The notes: a model not told the origin generated them from the sequence alone. Shown: positions 7,905-16,117, counted from the first letter of the stretch. The stretch is DNA of 64,000 bases from Secundilactobacillus mixtipabuli (GCF_002217925.1 NZ_BCMF01000005.1:186001-250000), one strand, 5' to 3'. A program made the numbers and translations.

Positions 7905-8747
7905 ATGATTCAAACCATGCTCATAATGATGGCTGTCGGCCTATTTGCCGGAGTTGCTGGTGCAATTCTAGGTCTAGGTGGCGGTATCATCATCACACCA
8001 GTTCTGACGTTAATGATGGGACTCGATATTAAATACGCTATTGGCGCAAGTATCATTGCCGTCATCGCAACCAGCTCTGGCTCAACAATTGCTTACCTGA
8101 GAGATGACGTGCTTAACCTACGAGTTGCCATGTTCCTAGAAATTGCGACCACTATCGGCGGTATTTCTGGTGCTTTACTGACCGGCGTCCTTGATCCAAA
8201 GTACCTCTACCTCTTATTTGGTGCTTTGTTAGTCTTTTCCGGCTGGAACATGTGGCGGAAATTACGTCGGGGTCAAGAAGTCATGAACAACGTCACTGCT
8301 GACCGAATTGCAACCAAACTCAAACTTAATGGCTCTTATTTTGATAAATCAGAATTCAAACAAGTCGATTATCAGGTTGAACAAGTCCCCCAAGGCTTCT
8401 TAGTTATGTTGGGCGCCGGCTTAGCCAGCGGAATGCTAGGGATTGGTTCCGGTGCCTTCAAAGTGACCGCGATGGACACCTTCATGAAGATGCCCTTGAA
8501 GCCTTCGTCTGCAACCAGCAACCTAATGATGGGGGTCACCGCCGCTGCCAGTGCCACCGTTTACTTCTTCAACGGTTCAATTTTACCAAACATTGCCGTT
8601 CCGCTGGCATTAGGCATCTTGGTCGGCGCAGTGATTGGTTCACGGGTCATGCAAGTGCTGCCCGCCCGTGTGATCCGAATCATTTTTATTCCGGTGATTT
8701 TATTTATTGGCCTGCAAATGCTGTACAAGGGAATAATTGGAGGTTAA
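7905..8747 (+). CDS. TSUP (TauE/SafE) family membrane transporter
   Basis: Eight-to-nine-pass transporter of the DUF81/TauE/SafE family, 280 residues. Two related halves each start with a glycine-rich helix: FAGVAGAILGLGGGIIITPV near the N-terminus, and SGMLGIGSGAFKVTAMD around 183. Family members move sulfite, sulfoacetate or other anions. I start it at ATG 7905, 8 bp after GAGAGGAAG; an upstream in-frame start at 7782 lacks a ribosome site. The gene is followed after 4 bp by a DUF1634 gene, a pairing that suggests a two-part system. Confidence 0.85.
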   Translation: MIQTMLIMMAVGLFAGVAGAILGLGGGIIITPVLTLMMGLDIKYAIGASIIAVIATSSGSTIAYLRDDVLNLRVAMFLEIATTIGGISGALLTGVLDPKYLYLLFGALLVFSGWNMWRKLRRGQEVMNNVTADRIATKLKLNGSYFDKSEFKQVDYQVEQVPQGFLVMLGAGLASGMLGIGSGAFKVTAMDTFMKMPLKPSSATSNLMMGVTAAASATVYFFNGSILPNIAVPLALGILVGAVIGSRVMQVLPARVIRIIFIPVILFIGLQMLYKGIIGG

Positions 8748-8751
8748 TTAA

Positions 8752-9141
8752 ATGGACGAACAATCACATCAAAATCAAACAACTGCAAACGAAATGGTGC
8801 ACATTGAACGCATCATTGGCCGAATCCTCCAAGTTGGGGTGGTTGTCGCAGCAGTCATCATGCTCTTTGGCCTGATTCTACTATTGATTCATGGTGGTAA
8901 CGGTGGTTATCCCGTTGGCCATCAACCCACTACGATCAGTTCAATCATTGCGGGTACGGTTGCGTTGAAGCCCTACGCCGTTATGATGGTGGGCATGTTC
9001 TGCTTGATTATGACCCCCGTTTTACGGGTGGTCGTTTCAATTTATGCCTTCTATAAGGAACACGACACACTCTACGTTTGGATTACTTCAATTGTTTTAG
9101 TCATTTTATGCATTAGTTTTGTTATTGGCCATACAGTCTAG
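8752..9141 (+). CDS. DUF1634 membrane protein
   Basis: A 129-residue protein with three predicted membrane segments (about 27-50, 74-100 and 107-128) and a hydrophilic N-terminus. It matches what I know of DUF1634, a family commonly found directly after TauE/SafE genes in lactobacilli. Its ribosome site GGAGG overlaps the end of the transporter gene, so the two are co-translated. The function is unknown; partner or accessory subunit of the exporter is an inference from context. Confidence 0.78.
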   Translation: MDEQSHQNQTTANEMVHIERIIGRILQVGVVVAAVIMLFGLILLLIHGGNGGYPVGHQPTTISSIIAGTVALKPYAVMMVGMFCLIMTPVLRVVVSIYAFYKEHDTLYVWITSIVLVILCISFVIGHTV

Positions 9142-9170
9142 TACTAATTTACGTTTTAAATTATCAACTA

Positions 9171-9207
9171 AAGGCGATGTCCCCGAATCAGGAACATCGC
9201 CTTTTTT
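9171..9207 (+). terminator. Terminator of the TSUP/DUF1634 operon
   Basis: Perfect stem AAGGCGATGT/ACATCGCCTT followed by six T on the plus strand. The minus-strand ThrE-like genes end at 9220, so it may also halt that transcript. Confidence 0.85.
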
Positions 9208-9219
9208 AATACACATTAT

Positions 9220-9702
9220 TCACAATTTGGGATTTCGTCGATTGTCCCGACTCCACCTGCTGGAAAAAATCACCATTAGCTTAGATTGCAGCCGATTAAC
9301 CATTTCTGCTAACAGGAGGCCAAAAGCAATCGACCCAGCAATGATCGTGACCTGCAGCAAAAAGCTGATAGCCGTTGAGACATCTCCTAAGGCAAAGTTC
9401 TTAATCATTTGGTAGGCTTGACCACCCGGAACAAACGGCACCAGAGCTGGAATATTGAAATTAATGACCGGCATTTTCTTATATCTCGCCGCTTGCATAC
9501 TGAGGATACCAATCACTAAAGCCCCAACGAGATTGGCAATTGCGATCCCCATATCAGCCATCATACACAGCCGATAGGCAAGAAAACTTAAGACACCGAT
9601 CCACCCACCAATATTCAAACTGGTTCTGGGCACGTTGAGGAGTACCCCAAAAGTAATCGTTGCGATATAAGTTAAGCCCAACTCAATTAGTAAATTTAAC
9701 AT
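9220..9702 (-). CDS. Threonine/serine exporter, small subunit (DUF3815/ThrE_2)
   Basis: A 160-residue protein with four to five membrane segments. Its start TFGVLLNVPR and the internal VPFVPGGQAYQMI are typical of the C-terminal half of ThrE. In many Firmicutes the exporter is split into DUF1212 and DUF3815 proteins, and here they are adjacent with a 10-bp gap, the other half lying upstream. Together they should export threonine or serine, or small peptides derived from them. The C-terminal RWSRDNRRNPKL is a cytosolic basic tail. Confidence 0.85.
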   Translation of the reverse strand: MLNLLIELGLTYIATITFGVLLNVPRTSLNIGGWIGVLSFLAYRLCMMADMGIAIANLVGALVIGILSMQAARYKKMPVINFNIPALVPFVPGGQAYQMIKNFALGDVSTAISFLLQVTIIAGSIAFGLLLAEMVNRLQSKLMVIFSSRWSRDNRRNPKL

Positions 9703-9712
9703 CTTCTCGCCC

Positions 9713-10462
9713 TCACATCGCTTGCAGAATCATGGCAATCCCACTGCCAATCGCGATTGCACTCATCAAAGCTTCCATTCCCCTAGCAACGCCGCTCACC
9801 AGATCACCAGCTAGAATATCCCGAACTGCGTTGGTTAACGGGACACCAGGTACCAGTGGCATCACACTACCAATAATAATGTCATCGGCACTAGTACCAA
9901 GGTGATACTTCACGGCTAAAATTGCCAAAACACCAATCCCTGCGGCAGCTAAAAATTCGCTCAGAAACCGGACCTTCGCCAGTTGATTAACCCCGTAAAA
10001 AATTCCCCAGCCAATCAAGCCAATTAAGCAGGTTACCCAAAAATCCGGATAATTGCCACGAAAAACCACTTCTAGCGAACCGCTAAGAACGCCTGCTGAA
10101 ATCAGTTGCAACCAGAGTGGAAAATACCGGGGGTGCTGATCGAGATCCGTCAATCGCTGGTCAAACTCAGCCAGCGTAATTTTTTGGTCCGCAAAGTGCC
10201 GCGATAAGTCATTAACTCGCGTGATCTTCTCTAAATCAATCGAGCGCGTCGTGACGGGCTCGATCTGAGCATTGTCTTCTCCTGAAACTGACATCATGAT
10301 ACCGGTGATTGTGACGTAAACTTTACTATCTGGATACCCAGCGTTAGCCGCAATTCGACGAATCGTATCACTCACTCTGGCGATTTCCGATCCATTTTCA
10401 ATCATGATACGGCCCGCATGCAGTGCCGTTTTTATCATCAAATGCCCCTGATCATTTGCCAT
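9713..10462 (-). CDS. Threonine/serine exporter, large subunit (DUF1212/ThrE)
   Basis: A 249-residue protein. The cytosolic N-terminal half (about 1-120) contains ALHAGRIMIENGSEIARVSDT, shortened here in the family pattern, and SRHFADQKITLAEFDQRL. The second half has five membrane helices, with SADDIIIGSVMPLVPGVPLT near 190-210 as the family hallmark. It forms a two-gene operon with the small subunit downstream. Expected role: export of threonine/serine. The substrate has not been shown for most members of the split type. Confidence 0.86.
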   Translation of the reverse strand: MANDQGHLMIKTALHAGRIMIENGSEIARVSDTIRRIAANAGYPDSKVYVTITGIMMSVSGEDNAQIEPVTTRSIDLEKITRVNDLSRHFADQKITLAEFDQRLTDLDQHPRYFPLWLQLISAGVLSGSLEVVFRGNYPDFWVTCLIGLIGWGIFYGVNQLAKVRFLSEFLAAAGIGVLAILAVKYHLGTSADDIIIGSVMPLVPGVPLTNAVRDILAGDLVSGVARGMEALMSAIAIGSGIAMILQAM

Positions 10463-10571
10463 CCCGGTAGCCTCCGTTCAAAAAAGTTCTCCATTCGATT
10501 ATACGTTGCTAGCTAATAAAGCGCTATCAATAGTTACGTGATTTTGCCTTTTTTAATTGTATCTGTTACAT

Positions 10572-10602
10572 TTGACAAATATTTCATATTCGTAAATGCT
10601 TA
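10572..10602 (+). promoter_or_regulatory. Possible promoter of the small membrane protein gene
   Basis: A consensus TTGACA (10572-10577) is followed by weak -10 candidates (TAAATG or AATGCT) about 15-17 bp on. Only the -35 is convincing. Confidence 0.35.
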
Positions 10603-10624
10603 TAGACGAAAGGGAGTTTTAAGC

Positions 10625-10957
10625 TTGATTTACTATTTGTGTGCCATTTTTACTACCATCAGTGCAGCCGTTAGTTTTGGGTTCTCTATTGAAGCCTATT
10701 CAGCTGCAAAGCGACAATCTAGTGCTTCATTGACCACTGCTAAATACGCCATATCTCGGAGTTTAGCTCTACTAATTGTTGCCATTGGAATAGTGTTTTT
10801 TGTCTCGCACCCGTATTTAATCGCCTTAGCAACCGCAATGACGTTAGTTCAACTATTTGACGGGGTGATCGGCTTAAAGATCAACCGATTCAAAACCATT
10901 GGGCCACTGCTGACAGCTTTGATTAATGCTATTTTATTATTGTTACTCATTAAATAA
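10625..10957 (+). CDS. Small membrane protein of unknown function
   Basis: About 110 residues with four hydrophobic segments (about 2-22, 38-58, 62-82 and 90-108) and few charged residues. I recognise no family. I start it at TTG 10625, 8 bp after AAAGGGAG; the longer reading from 10538 has no ribosome site and would overlap the promoter. It lies alone between minus-strand operons and ends in a strong shared terminator. The two-plus-two helix layout recalls small DUF membrane proteins of unknown role. Confidence 0.65.
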   Translation: MIYYLCAIFTTISAAVSFGFSIEAYSAAKRQSSASLTTAKYAISRSLALLIVAIGIVFFVSHPYLIALATAMTLVQLFDGVIGLKINRFKTIGPLLTALINAILLLLLIK

Positions 10958-11004
10958 GAGAAGCTAGTTACCATGGTCTTCATGGCAACTAGCTTCTCTT
11001 TTAT
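10956..11004. terminator. Strong bidirectional terminator
   Basis: A long perfect stem (AGAGAAGCTAGTT with AACTAGCTTCTCT, extended by CCATG/CATGG) lies between convergent genes. It begins at the stop codon of the plus-strand gene and overlaps the stop codon of the regulator gene on the minus strand. Confidence 0.85.
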
Positions 11005-11648
11005 TCAACAAAAATATAGTGCGCAGCTTTATACCCAATCGTTAAGTCCTGCTTATCAGTTAGGTTAGTCACTAGTACTGGTCCTTCAAACGGATCATGT
11101 TTATTGACCTTCAGCTTATCGCCGATATCAAGCTTGATGTCACCCAAATAGGTCAGCAAATCATGATTATCGATAAAGCGGGCCACAGTCACCGTTTCGC
11201 CATCCTTAACCTCATTTAAGATCAAGTGAGACTCGCTCGCGAAATTCCCGTTACGATCAGGAATGGTCCCACCATGAGGACACCGTTTTGGATGTCCCAA
11301 AGCGTCATCCATCGCATTAGCCAATTTCTCACTGGTCTCATGTTCCAGTCGTTCTGCTTCAACGTCTAGATCAGGTAAAGCAAAGTTTAACTTTTCAACG
11401 AGAAAAGTTTCCCACAGACGATGCTTACGAACCAACGTTACCGCCCTTTTACGACCACTGTCAGTTAAGGAGATACCTGCATACGGTTCATGGTTAACTA
11501 AACCTTCCTCAACCATTTTATTGATCATTTCTGTAACCGAACCAGCCGCAATGTTGAGACTGATCGCAATCTGTTTATTTGATACTTTTTCGCTTGCGCC
11601 ACCAAGTTCAAAGATAATCTTCAAATAATCCTCTTTCATGGGTGTCAT
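11001..11648 (-). CDS. DtxR/MntR-family metal-dependent regulator
   Basis: Metalloregulator of 215 residues with the three-part build of the DtxR family: an N-terminal winged helix (about 1-65, with KQIAISLNIAAGSVTEMINK as the recognition region), a dimerisation and metal-binding domain (about 66-130, with ERLEHETSE, LGHPKRCPHG), and a C-terminal FeoA/SH3-like domain. Family members repress metal uptake when loaded with Mn, Fe or sometimes Zn. It is the second gene after a cation diffusion facilitator with a 17-bp gap, so it probably governs the same metal. Which metal is not decided by sequence. Confidence 0.88.
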   Translation of the reverse strand: MTPMKEDYLKIIFELGGASEKVSNKQIAISLNIAAGSVTEMINKMVEEGLVNHEPYAGISLTDSGRKRAVTLVRKHRLWETFLVEKLNFALPDLDVEAERLEHETSEKLANAMDDALGHPKRCPHGGTIPDRNGNFASESHLILNEVKDGETVTVARFIDNHDLLTYLGDIKLDIGDKLKVNKHDPFEGPVLVTNLTDKQDLTIGYKAAHYIFVE

Positions 11649-11665
11649 AACTTACTTACTCCTTG

Positions 11666-12589
11666 TTAATCTTCATTTTGCCGTTTTATGAGTTGCTGAT
11701 TTAAATCTTCATTTAAAATCATTTCTTCACCACGTCCACGCACATCCTCAGCCTGTAACGTCACGTGACAAATGCCATAATTTTTAGCCAAAACTTCTTC
11801 TACCTGATGGTAAATGGGCTCGGCCTCACTTAATAACATATCCCGCATATTGATGTGGGCAGAAAACATAATCCGATTTTCATCGATCATCCACACATGA
11901 ATATGGTGCACACTGGTAATCCCATCAATCTGCATTAAATCCCGCTTGATCGCATCATAGTCCATTTTAGGTGCGCCCTGCATCAAAATCGTGATGGTGT
12001 GGCGGACGATTGGCCATGACTCGAAAGTGATATACACAGCCACGATGATCGTGATAATGGGGTCAATCATAGTAACATTGTACCACTGAATCATAAATGC
12101 GCCGAAGATAATCCCCACTGATGATAAAGTGTCGCTCAGCAAGTGAAGATAAGTCGCTTTCATGTTTAAATTATGCTTTGAACCGCGATGCATCATGATG
12201 GCTGACGCTAAGTTGGCTACGAGACCCACAACAGCGACTCCCATCATCAGTTCACCGTTAATCGTTTCGGGATGGCTTAACCGTTTGACGGCTTCAACCA
12301 CCAAGAAAATTGACACCACGATGAGTAGCAATGCGTTCAACATCGCTGCCAGAATCTGAGCACGGCCGTAGCCAAAAGTATTACGTTCATCTTCATCACG
12401 CAGGCTTATGCGATGGGCAATGTAACTGATGACGATGGAAAAGGTATCGCCGAGATTATGAAAGGCATCAGAAAGCAGCGACAAACTACCGGACAATAAA
12501 CCACCAACTGCTTCTACTATTGTGATGGCACCATTTAGGACAGTTACCGCAAAAAATTTTCTTCCTGACATACGTTTATCTTCAGCCAT
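11666..12589 (-). CDS. Cation diffusion facilitator (CzcD-like metal exporter)
   Basis: Six-helix metal/proton antiporter, 307 residues. The metal site is formed by LSDAFHNLGD in TM2 and HLLSDTLSS in TM5; both are HxxxD pairs, the arrangement of Zn/Co/Cd transporters rather than the DxxxD of Mn exporters. A cytosolic C-terminal domain (about 205-300) contains HHIHVWMID. It is the first gene of an operon with the DtxR-family regulator. Upstream (12590-12660) two CCCTAA repeats are visible on the minus strand, but no operator can be assigned. Confidence 0.9.
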   Translation of the reverse strand: MAEDKRMSGRKFFAVTVLNGAITIVEAVGGLLSGSLSLLSDAFHNLGDTFSIVISYIAHRISLRDEDERNTFGYGRAQILAAMLNALLLIVVSIFLVVEAVKRLSHPETINGELMMGVAVVGLVANLASAIMMHRGSKHNLNMKATYLHLLSDTLSSVGIIFGAFMIQWYNVTMIDPIITIIVAVYITFESWPIVRHTITILMQGAPKMDYDAIKRDLMQIDGITSVHHIHVWMIDENRIMFSAHINMRDMLLSEAEPIYHQVEEVLAKNYGICHVTLQAEDVRGRGEEMILNEDLNQQLIKRQNED

Positions 12590-12660
12590 ACCGATTCCCC
12601 CTAGAACATAATACTATCACATTTTTAGGGAAAATCATTCACCAAGTTAGGGGTGCTGGA

Positions 12661-12692
12661 AAATAAAAGACGTTCGCCAGTTGGCAAACGTC
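12661..12692 (-). terminator. Terminator of the acetyltransferase gene
   Basis: Stem GACGTTTGCC/GGCGAACGTC around a 4-nt loop, followed by a T-rich run on the minus strand, 10 bp after the stop codon. Confidence 0.75.
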
Positions 12693-12701
12693 GTCGTTTA
12701 A

Positions 12702-13247
12702 TCAATGGGTCTTAACAAGTGACCCCAGTTTAGTTAATTTTTCATACGCATAATCACGAAGATCCTGCTGGTCATCAACGACGATGGCAATAGTGCCAGT
12801 TTCGCTGAAGCCAGCCTTCTTGATCACGTGCTGCATCCCTTTGTTGTCAGGATGTGTGTCAATTCGAATACCTTCAATAGAAGAGTTCTCATCGATTTCT
12901 TTGAAGATAGCCGCAAATAATTTACCAGATAGGCCTTGGCCCCGATGGTTAGCTGAGACGGCTACGCGATGGATGGCAACGTATGATTCGTCACGCGTCA
13001 GCCATTCACCGTCAATTTGCTGATAACTTTCGTCTGGTGCTGGAATAACAGCAGCCGTGCCTAATACTTCGTAACCTTCAACAAGCACAACCGTATGGCC
13101 ATTCTGAATGTCATCAACCAACACGTTGGTATTGGGATATCCCCCCTGCCATTGATCAATGTTTTGAGCCGCCAGGTGAGTTTTCCCATCCTGGATGATT
13201 GATTCGATTTGTGGTAAATCCTTCATTTCTGCGCGACGTAAATACAT
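12702..13247 (-). CDS. GNAT family N-acetyltransferase
   Basis: A 181-residue acetyltransferase. The acetyl-CoA binding motif A is VAVSANHRGQGLSGKLF (about 92-108), followed by IRIDTHPDNKGMQHVIKKAGF, which matches the motif B region. I start at ATG 13247 (MYLRRAEMKD) after AAGGGGTGG; the in-frame ATG at 13271 has no ribosome site. Its substrate is unknown. It appears monocistronic, with a terminator after it and the gene-free repeat region before it. Confidence 0.83.
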   Translation of the reverse strand: MYLRRAEMKDLPQIESIIQDGKTHLAAQNIDQWQGGYPNTNVLVDDIQNGHTVVLVEGYEVLGTAAVIPAPDESYQQIDGEWLTRDESYVAIHRVAVSANHRGQGLSGKLFAAIFKEIDENSSIEGIRIDTHPDNKGMQHVIKKAGFSETGTIAIVVDDQQDLRDYAYEKLTKLGSLVKTH

Positions 13248-13505
13248 TTGTTCCACCCCTTTATTTTTCACAAGATTTTGATATCTTAAACCCTATGTTC
13301 AAAGATGTCTAGCAAAATCGCTCCGATTTTTCCTAATAATTCAATTAAGAAATTTCTAATTTTAAAAGAGCGGTAAATCAACCTTGTAAGCGGGTTAAAA
13401 AGTGGCTTTCACATGAAGTTTGTGAAGCTGGTGAAACGGTGGTGTTAGCTCTAGAATAGTTATTGCTGGTTGGTGATTTTCAAATTCACTAAGTTTAAGT
13501 GGGCT

Positions 13506-13778
13506 GCTTTTAGATAGCTTAAAAGTGTTTCGACAGGCAGAAACTTGCATCTAGGGGCACCCCGACATAAATCCAAAAACCGGATTTCCTTGTGTTAATG
13601 CTATGTAGCCCAAACGTGTTCCGACAGGCAGAGACTTGCGTCTAAGGAAGCCCGGACAAAAATCCCAGAACAGGATTTTCGAGCATTGCTTTTAGAGAGC
13701 TTAAACGTGTTCAAATAAGCAGAGAGTTGCATATAGGGGCCCTTAAACAAAAATTCCAAGTTCATGAATTTTCGTTTA
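13506..13778. repeat. Three tandem copies of a 91-bp repeat
   Basis: Units start near 13506, 13597 and 13688; the anchor GTGTTYCGACAGGCAG recurs at 13525, 13616 and (degenerate) 13707, exactly 91 bp apart. GCTTTTAGA opens units 1 and 3. Each unit contains its own small hairpin: AAATCC/GGATTT in units 1 and 2, AAAATTC/GAATTTT in unit 3. Between hairpins the copies are diverged, so the duplication is not recent. No coding potential is evident. Confidence 0.8.
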
Positions 13779-13818
13779 AGGGCCCCTATACTCCACTCTC
13801 TAAACGCTTATTTTCACA
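13707..13818. repeat. Long imperfect palindrome
   Basis: The core TATAGGGGCCCTTAAAC (from 13732) pairs with GTTTAAGGGCCCCTATA (to 13790), with AAAATTC/GAATTTT inside. Outside it, AGAGAG pairs with CTCTCT, AAATAAGC with GCTTATTT, and GTGT with ACAC. The whole can fold as one arm of about 110 nt on either strand. It coincides with the third 91-bp unit. Confidence 0.8.
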
Positions 13819-14126
13819 CTCTACACGAAAAGGCTCCCCCAGTTTTTCACTGAAGGAACCTTCCGAGTGTCAGGGTGACCGACTAGCACTGAGAAAATCA
13901 ATTTCTTAATTTTCACTTACCCGTCATTCAGATACGATTACTGGTTCAGCTTACACTAAACACTCAAAGCGCATTGTAGCGCCATCCATGGCAAATTTGT
14001 CAAGTTTAGCGACTAGCGACGTTTATCAAACTACATTCAAAGACAAACTTCAAAAGTATTTCCAGTATTAGTCAGTCATATCCTGTCACTATAGTAAGAA
14101 TAACATTATCAAACCAGGTTTGAAAC

Positions 14127-15491
14127 CTATTCACCCTGGTTTTGCGTGATTTTCATTAAGAACCCATACAAGACCATACTCAGTACGATGACAACGAAAG
14201 TAGCGCCAATGGTATCCGCAACAATGGCCACGTGTTTTAACCCAATGTAGCAGGCGACTGAGACCACCCAAACCAAAATGGCGATCCAATTGACACCGCC
14301 ACGATACCAATACTGGCCGTGAACTTTGGTAAAATCATCAACGTGGTACTGCTCACGCCGCAACCAGAAATAATCCACTAGAAAAATGCCGATCTCTGGG
14401 CCAAGAACCATCCCGATACCATCAAGGAAGGCCGTAAAAACGGTTAGAAATGATGCTACGAACACGGGTAGAAACGTGACGGCAGTTGCTACCAGCGTTA
14501 CCACCCATAAACTAACCCTAAGGCTTAGCCGACGCGTCATATTAGTCAGTGCTGAACCAGCCGACATGAGGTTAACTGCATTCGCCGTTGTACTGGTTAA
14601 AATAATGACGATCATGGCTAGAAAACCAAGCCCTAATTTACTGGCAATCGTACTTGGATCAGAATTATTGGGATCAAAGTGGTTTAACGTAATGGCCGTG
14701 CCAATCGTGGCAATCAAACCGATAAACGCAAACCAGAACAGGCCTAAGTTAGCGCCGAGAAAAGAGGCTTGCGTCGCGTTCTTTTTAACGCCAGTGAACC
14801 GTGAAAAGTCACTTGCTGCAGTTACCCAAGCTAAGTTGAAAGCTGCTAGAACATCAATTGCCGCACCGGGGGTCATTTTTAGATCATGAGGTGGCTGCCA
14901 GTTTAAAATCTGGTGGAAGGAAACCGTTTTGAAGACTACAATGGATTCCCAAATCACGAAGATGAAAACTAAAACAATGCCAATTCGCTCAATCAGCTGA
15001 ACGGAGCGTTGCCCCAGAGAAATGCTGAGCAAATGAAAAATACTCATGACGACAATGCCGACAGTTAAGCCCATAGTGCCACCGGGTTTACCGTAAACTG
15101 GCCATCCAAATAAATCGTGAAACAGGAAACTCATTGACGTGGCCGCAATAAAAGTATTCACCGCTGCCCAACCAATAAACTGAACGAGATTGATCACTGA
15201 GGGTAATAGGCTTCCTCGCAAGCCAAACGATGCCCGTGTTAATGTCATTGCTGTGAGCCCCGTTTTATAGCCCATATAACTGGCAGCTGCTAATAACAGA
15301 TAAGAGATGACGCCAGATATAATTAGCGTCGTTGAGGCTGTCAAAAAGCCACAGGCTGCAATCACCCCACCGATATACCACGTTCCGTTGTTGGCATTAG
15401 CGCCAACCCAGGTTGCAAACATATCCCAGTAGGACATGTGACGTGCGCTCATCGGAATTGCCGGCACTCGTCCTAAGCCATTTTTTGCCAA
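14127..15491 (-). CDS. NCS1-family pyrimidine (cytosine/uracil) permease
   Basis: Twelve-helix nucleobase-cation symporter of 454 residues. The N-terminus PMSARHMSYWDMFATWVG with a conserved N-A-N following is typical of the CodB/CytX branch, and TAASDFSRF (about 223) is the helix 6 motif. CytX-like proteins can carry thiamine precursors, but the leader here is a PyrR attenuator and no TPP riboswitch is present, so a pyrimidine base is the best guess. Ribosome site GAAGGGGGAG precedes the ATG. Confidence 0.85.
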   Translation of the reverse strand: MAKNGLGRVPAIPMSARHMSYWDMFATWVGANANNGTWYIGGVIAACGFLTASTTLIISGVISYLLLAAASYMGYKTGLTAMTLTRASFGLRGSLLPSVINLVQFIGWAAVNTFIAATSMSFLFHDLFGWPVYGKPGGTMGLTVGIVVMSIFHLLSISLGQRSVQLIERIGIVLVFIFVIWESIVVFKTVSFHQILNWQPPHDLKMTPGAAIDVLAAFNLAWVTAASDFSRFTGVKKNATQASFLGANLGLFWFAFIGLIATIGTAITLNHFDPNNSDPSTIASKLGLGFLAMIVIILTSTTANAVNLMSAGSALTNMTRRLSLRVSLWVVTLVATAVTFLPVFVASFLTVFTAFLDGIGMVLGPEIGIFLVDYFWLRREQYHVDDFTKVHGQYWYRGGVNWIAILVWVVSVACYIGLKHVAIVADTIGATFVVIVLSMVLYGFLMKITQNQGE

Positions 15492-15536
15492 TTGAAATGC
15501 TCCCCCTTCTAGCGTTTGAAAATTGTTGTTAAACCG

Positions 15537-15643
15537 AAAAACACCTCTATGCCCGCAGGTATAGAGGTGTCGTTTGTTAATGCTGTTACCAGCGCCGACC
15601 CTTTATTAGCCTCACGGGACTAAGTTTAAAAGGTTATTGATTA
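15537..15643 (-). promoter_or_regulatory. PyrR-type attenuator leader
   Basis: The minus strand has AGTCCCGTGAGGCT (15608-15621), which fits the PyrR-binding loop consensus ARUCCNGNGAGGYU, inside a short hairpin (TTAGTCC/GGCTAA). It is followed by a terminator with a 10-bp stem, ACACCTCTAT/ATAGAGGTGT (15541-15570), and five T. PyrR with UMP should stabilise the first hairpin and cause termination before the permease gene. Confidence 0.87.
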
Positions 15644-15649
15644 GAGCTA

Positions 15650-15678
15650 AGTATAGAAGCTCGCCCTAAGGTTGTCAA
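15650..15678 (-). promoter_or_regulatory. Promoter of the permease transcript
   Basis: Consensus-like -35 TTGACA (15673-15678), 17-bp spacer and -10 TATACT (15650-15655) on the minus strand. The start site near 15643 is at the beginning of the PyrR leader. Confidence 0.8.
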
Positions 15679-15706
15679 GAAGGCCTAACCATCACATTTA
15701 AGCCAT

Positions 15707-16117
15707 TTAATTAAGAATTTCGTGCCATTCAGCTTCATCAGCTCGGGAAATATCATTCAAAAATTTCAGGACCCGTTGCGCCCGCTTTTCTTGCTGAGCA
15801 AACAGGCTGTTCAATCCTGCGCCCGTCGTCATTGGTTGCCCTAACCGCAGCTGCTTATCTTGACGCGTGCCTTCTGCAAAGGCCACGACCATCTCACCCG
15901 TCTCAATCGTCGTGAACAGGAAAAACAAACTGTAAGGATCATCATCTTCTAAGTACGCTGGCATTGCCCAAATCCCCGTCTGCAGTTCCCGCAGTTCAGA
16001 TTCGCCGAACCGGTAATCCAGGTGGTTTTTCTGATCAATGGGGGTCTTTAAAAAGAGCATCATCTCAGTAAATTTATCATCGCCAAGCTTCAATGCGGCG
16101 TGTTCGTTTTCGCTCAA
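15707..16117 (-). CDS. Hypothetical protein (TTG start)
   Basis: A 136-residue, charged, soluble protein without signal peptide or membrane segment, which I do not recognise. The best start is TTG at 16117 (reading MSENEHAALKLGDDK), 6 bp after a near-perfect AAAGGAGGG; the longer reading from 16171 has no ribosome site. The middle contains AYLEDDDPYSLFFLFTTIETG and the C-terminus is rich in charged helices. The gene appears monocistronic, upstream of the PyrR-controlled permease promoter. Confidence 0.7.
   Translation of the reverse strand: MSENEHAALKLGDDKFTEMMLFLKTPIDQKNHLDYRFGESELRELQTGIWAMPAYLEDDDPYSLFFLFTTIETGEMVVAFAEGTRQDKQLRLGQPMTTGAGLNSLFAQQEKRAQRVLKFLNDISRADEAEWHEILN

Larger units (their letters stand above)
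13248..14126. other. Gene-free stretch of about 880 bp
   Basis: No open frame with a ribosome site was found on either strand. The stretch holds a short perfect hairpin (AAAATCG/CGATTTT near 13313-13330), the 91-bp tandem repeat and palindrome described separately, and a further hairpin around 13826-13869 (AAGGCTCC with GGAACCTT). A weak stem AACCAGG/CCTGGTT at 14112-14143 may help end the permease transcript. Confidence 0.6.

Noticed and set aside
13506-13818. CRISPR-like array
   Set aside because: Units are 91 bp with diverged sequence and no short identical repeats with unique spacers; no cas genes.
13727-13909. Open frame of 60 codons in the palindrome region
   Set aside because: It arises from the palindrome arms; no ribosome site and low-complexity composition.
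14127-15660. TPP riboswitch upstream of the CytX-like permease
   Set aside because: The leader lacks the CTGAGA and ACCTGATCTGG blocks; a PyrR box and terminator explain it.
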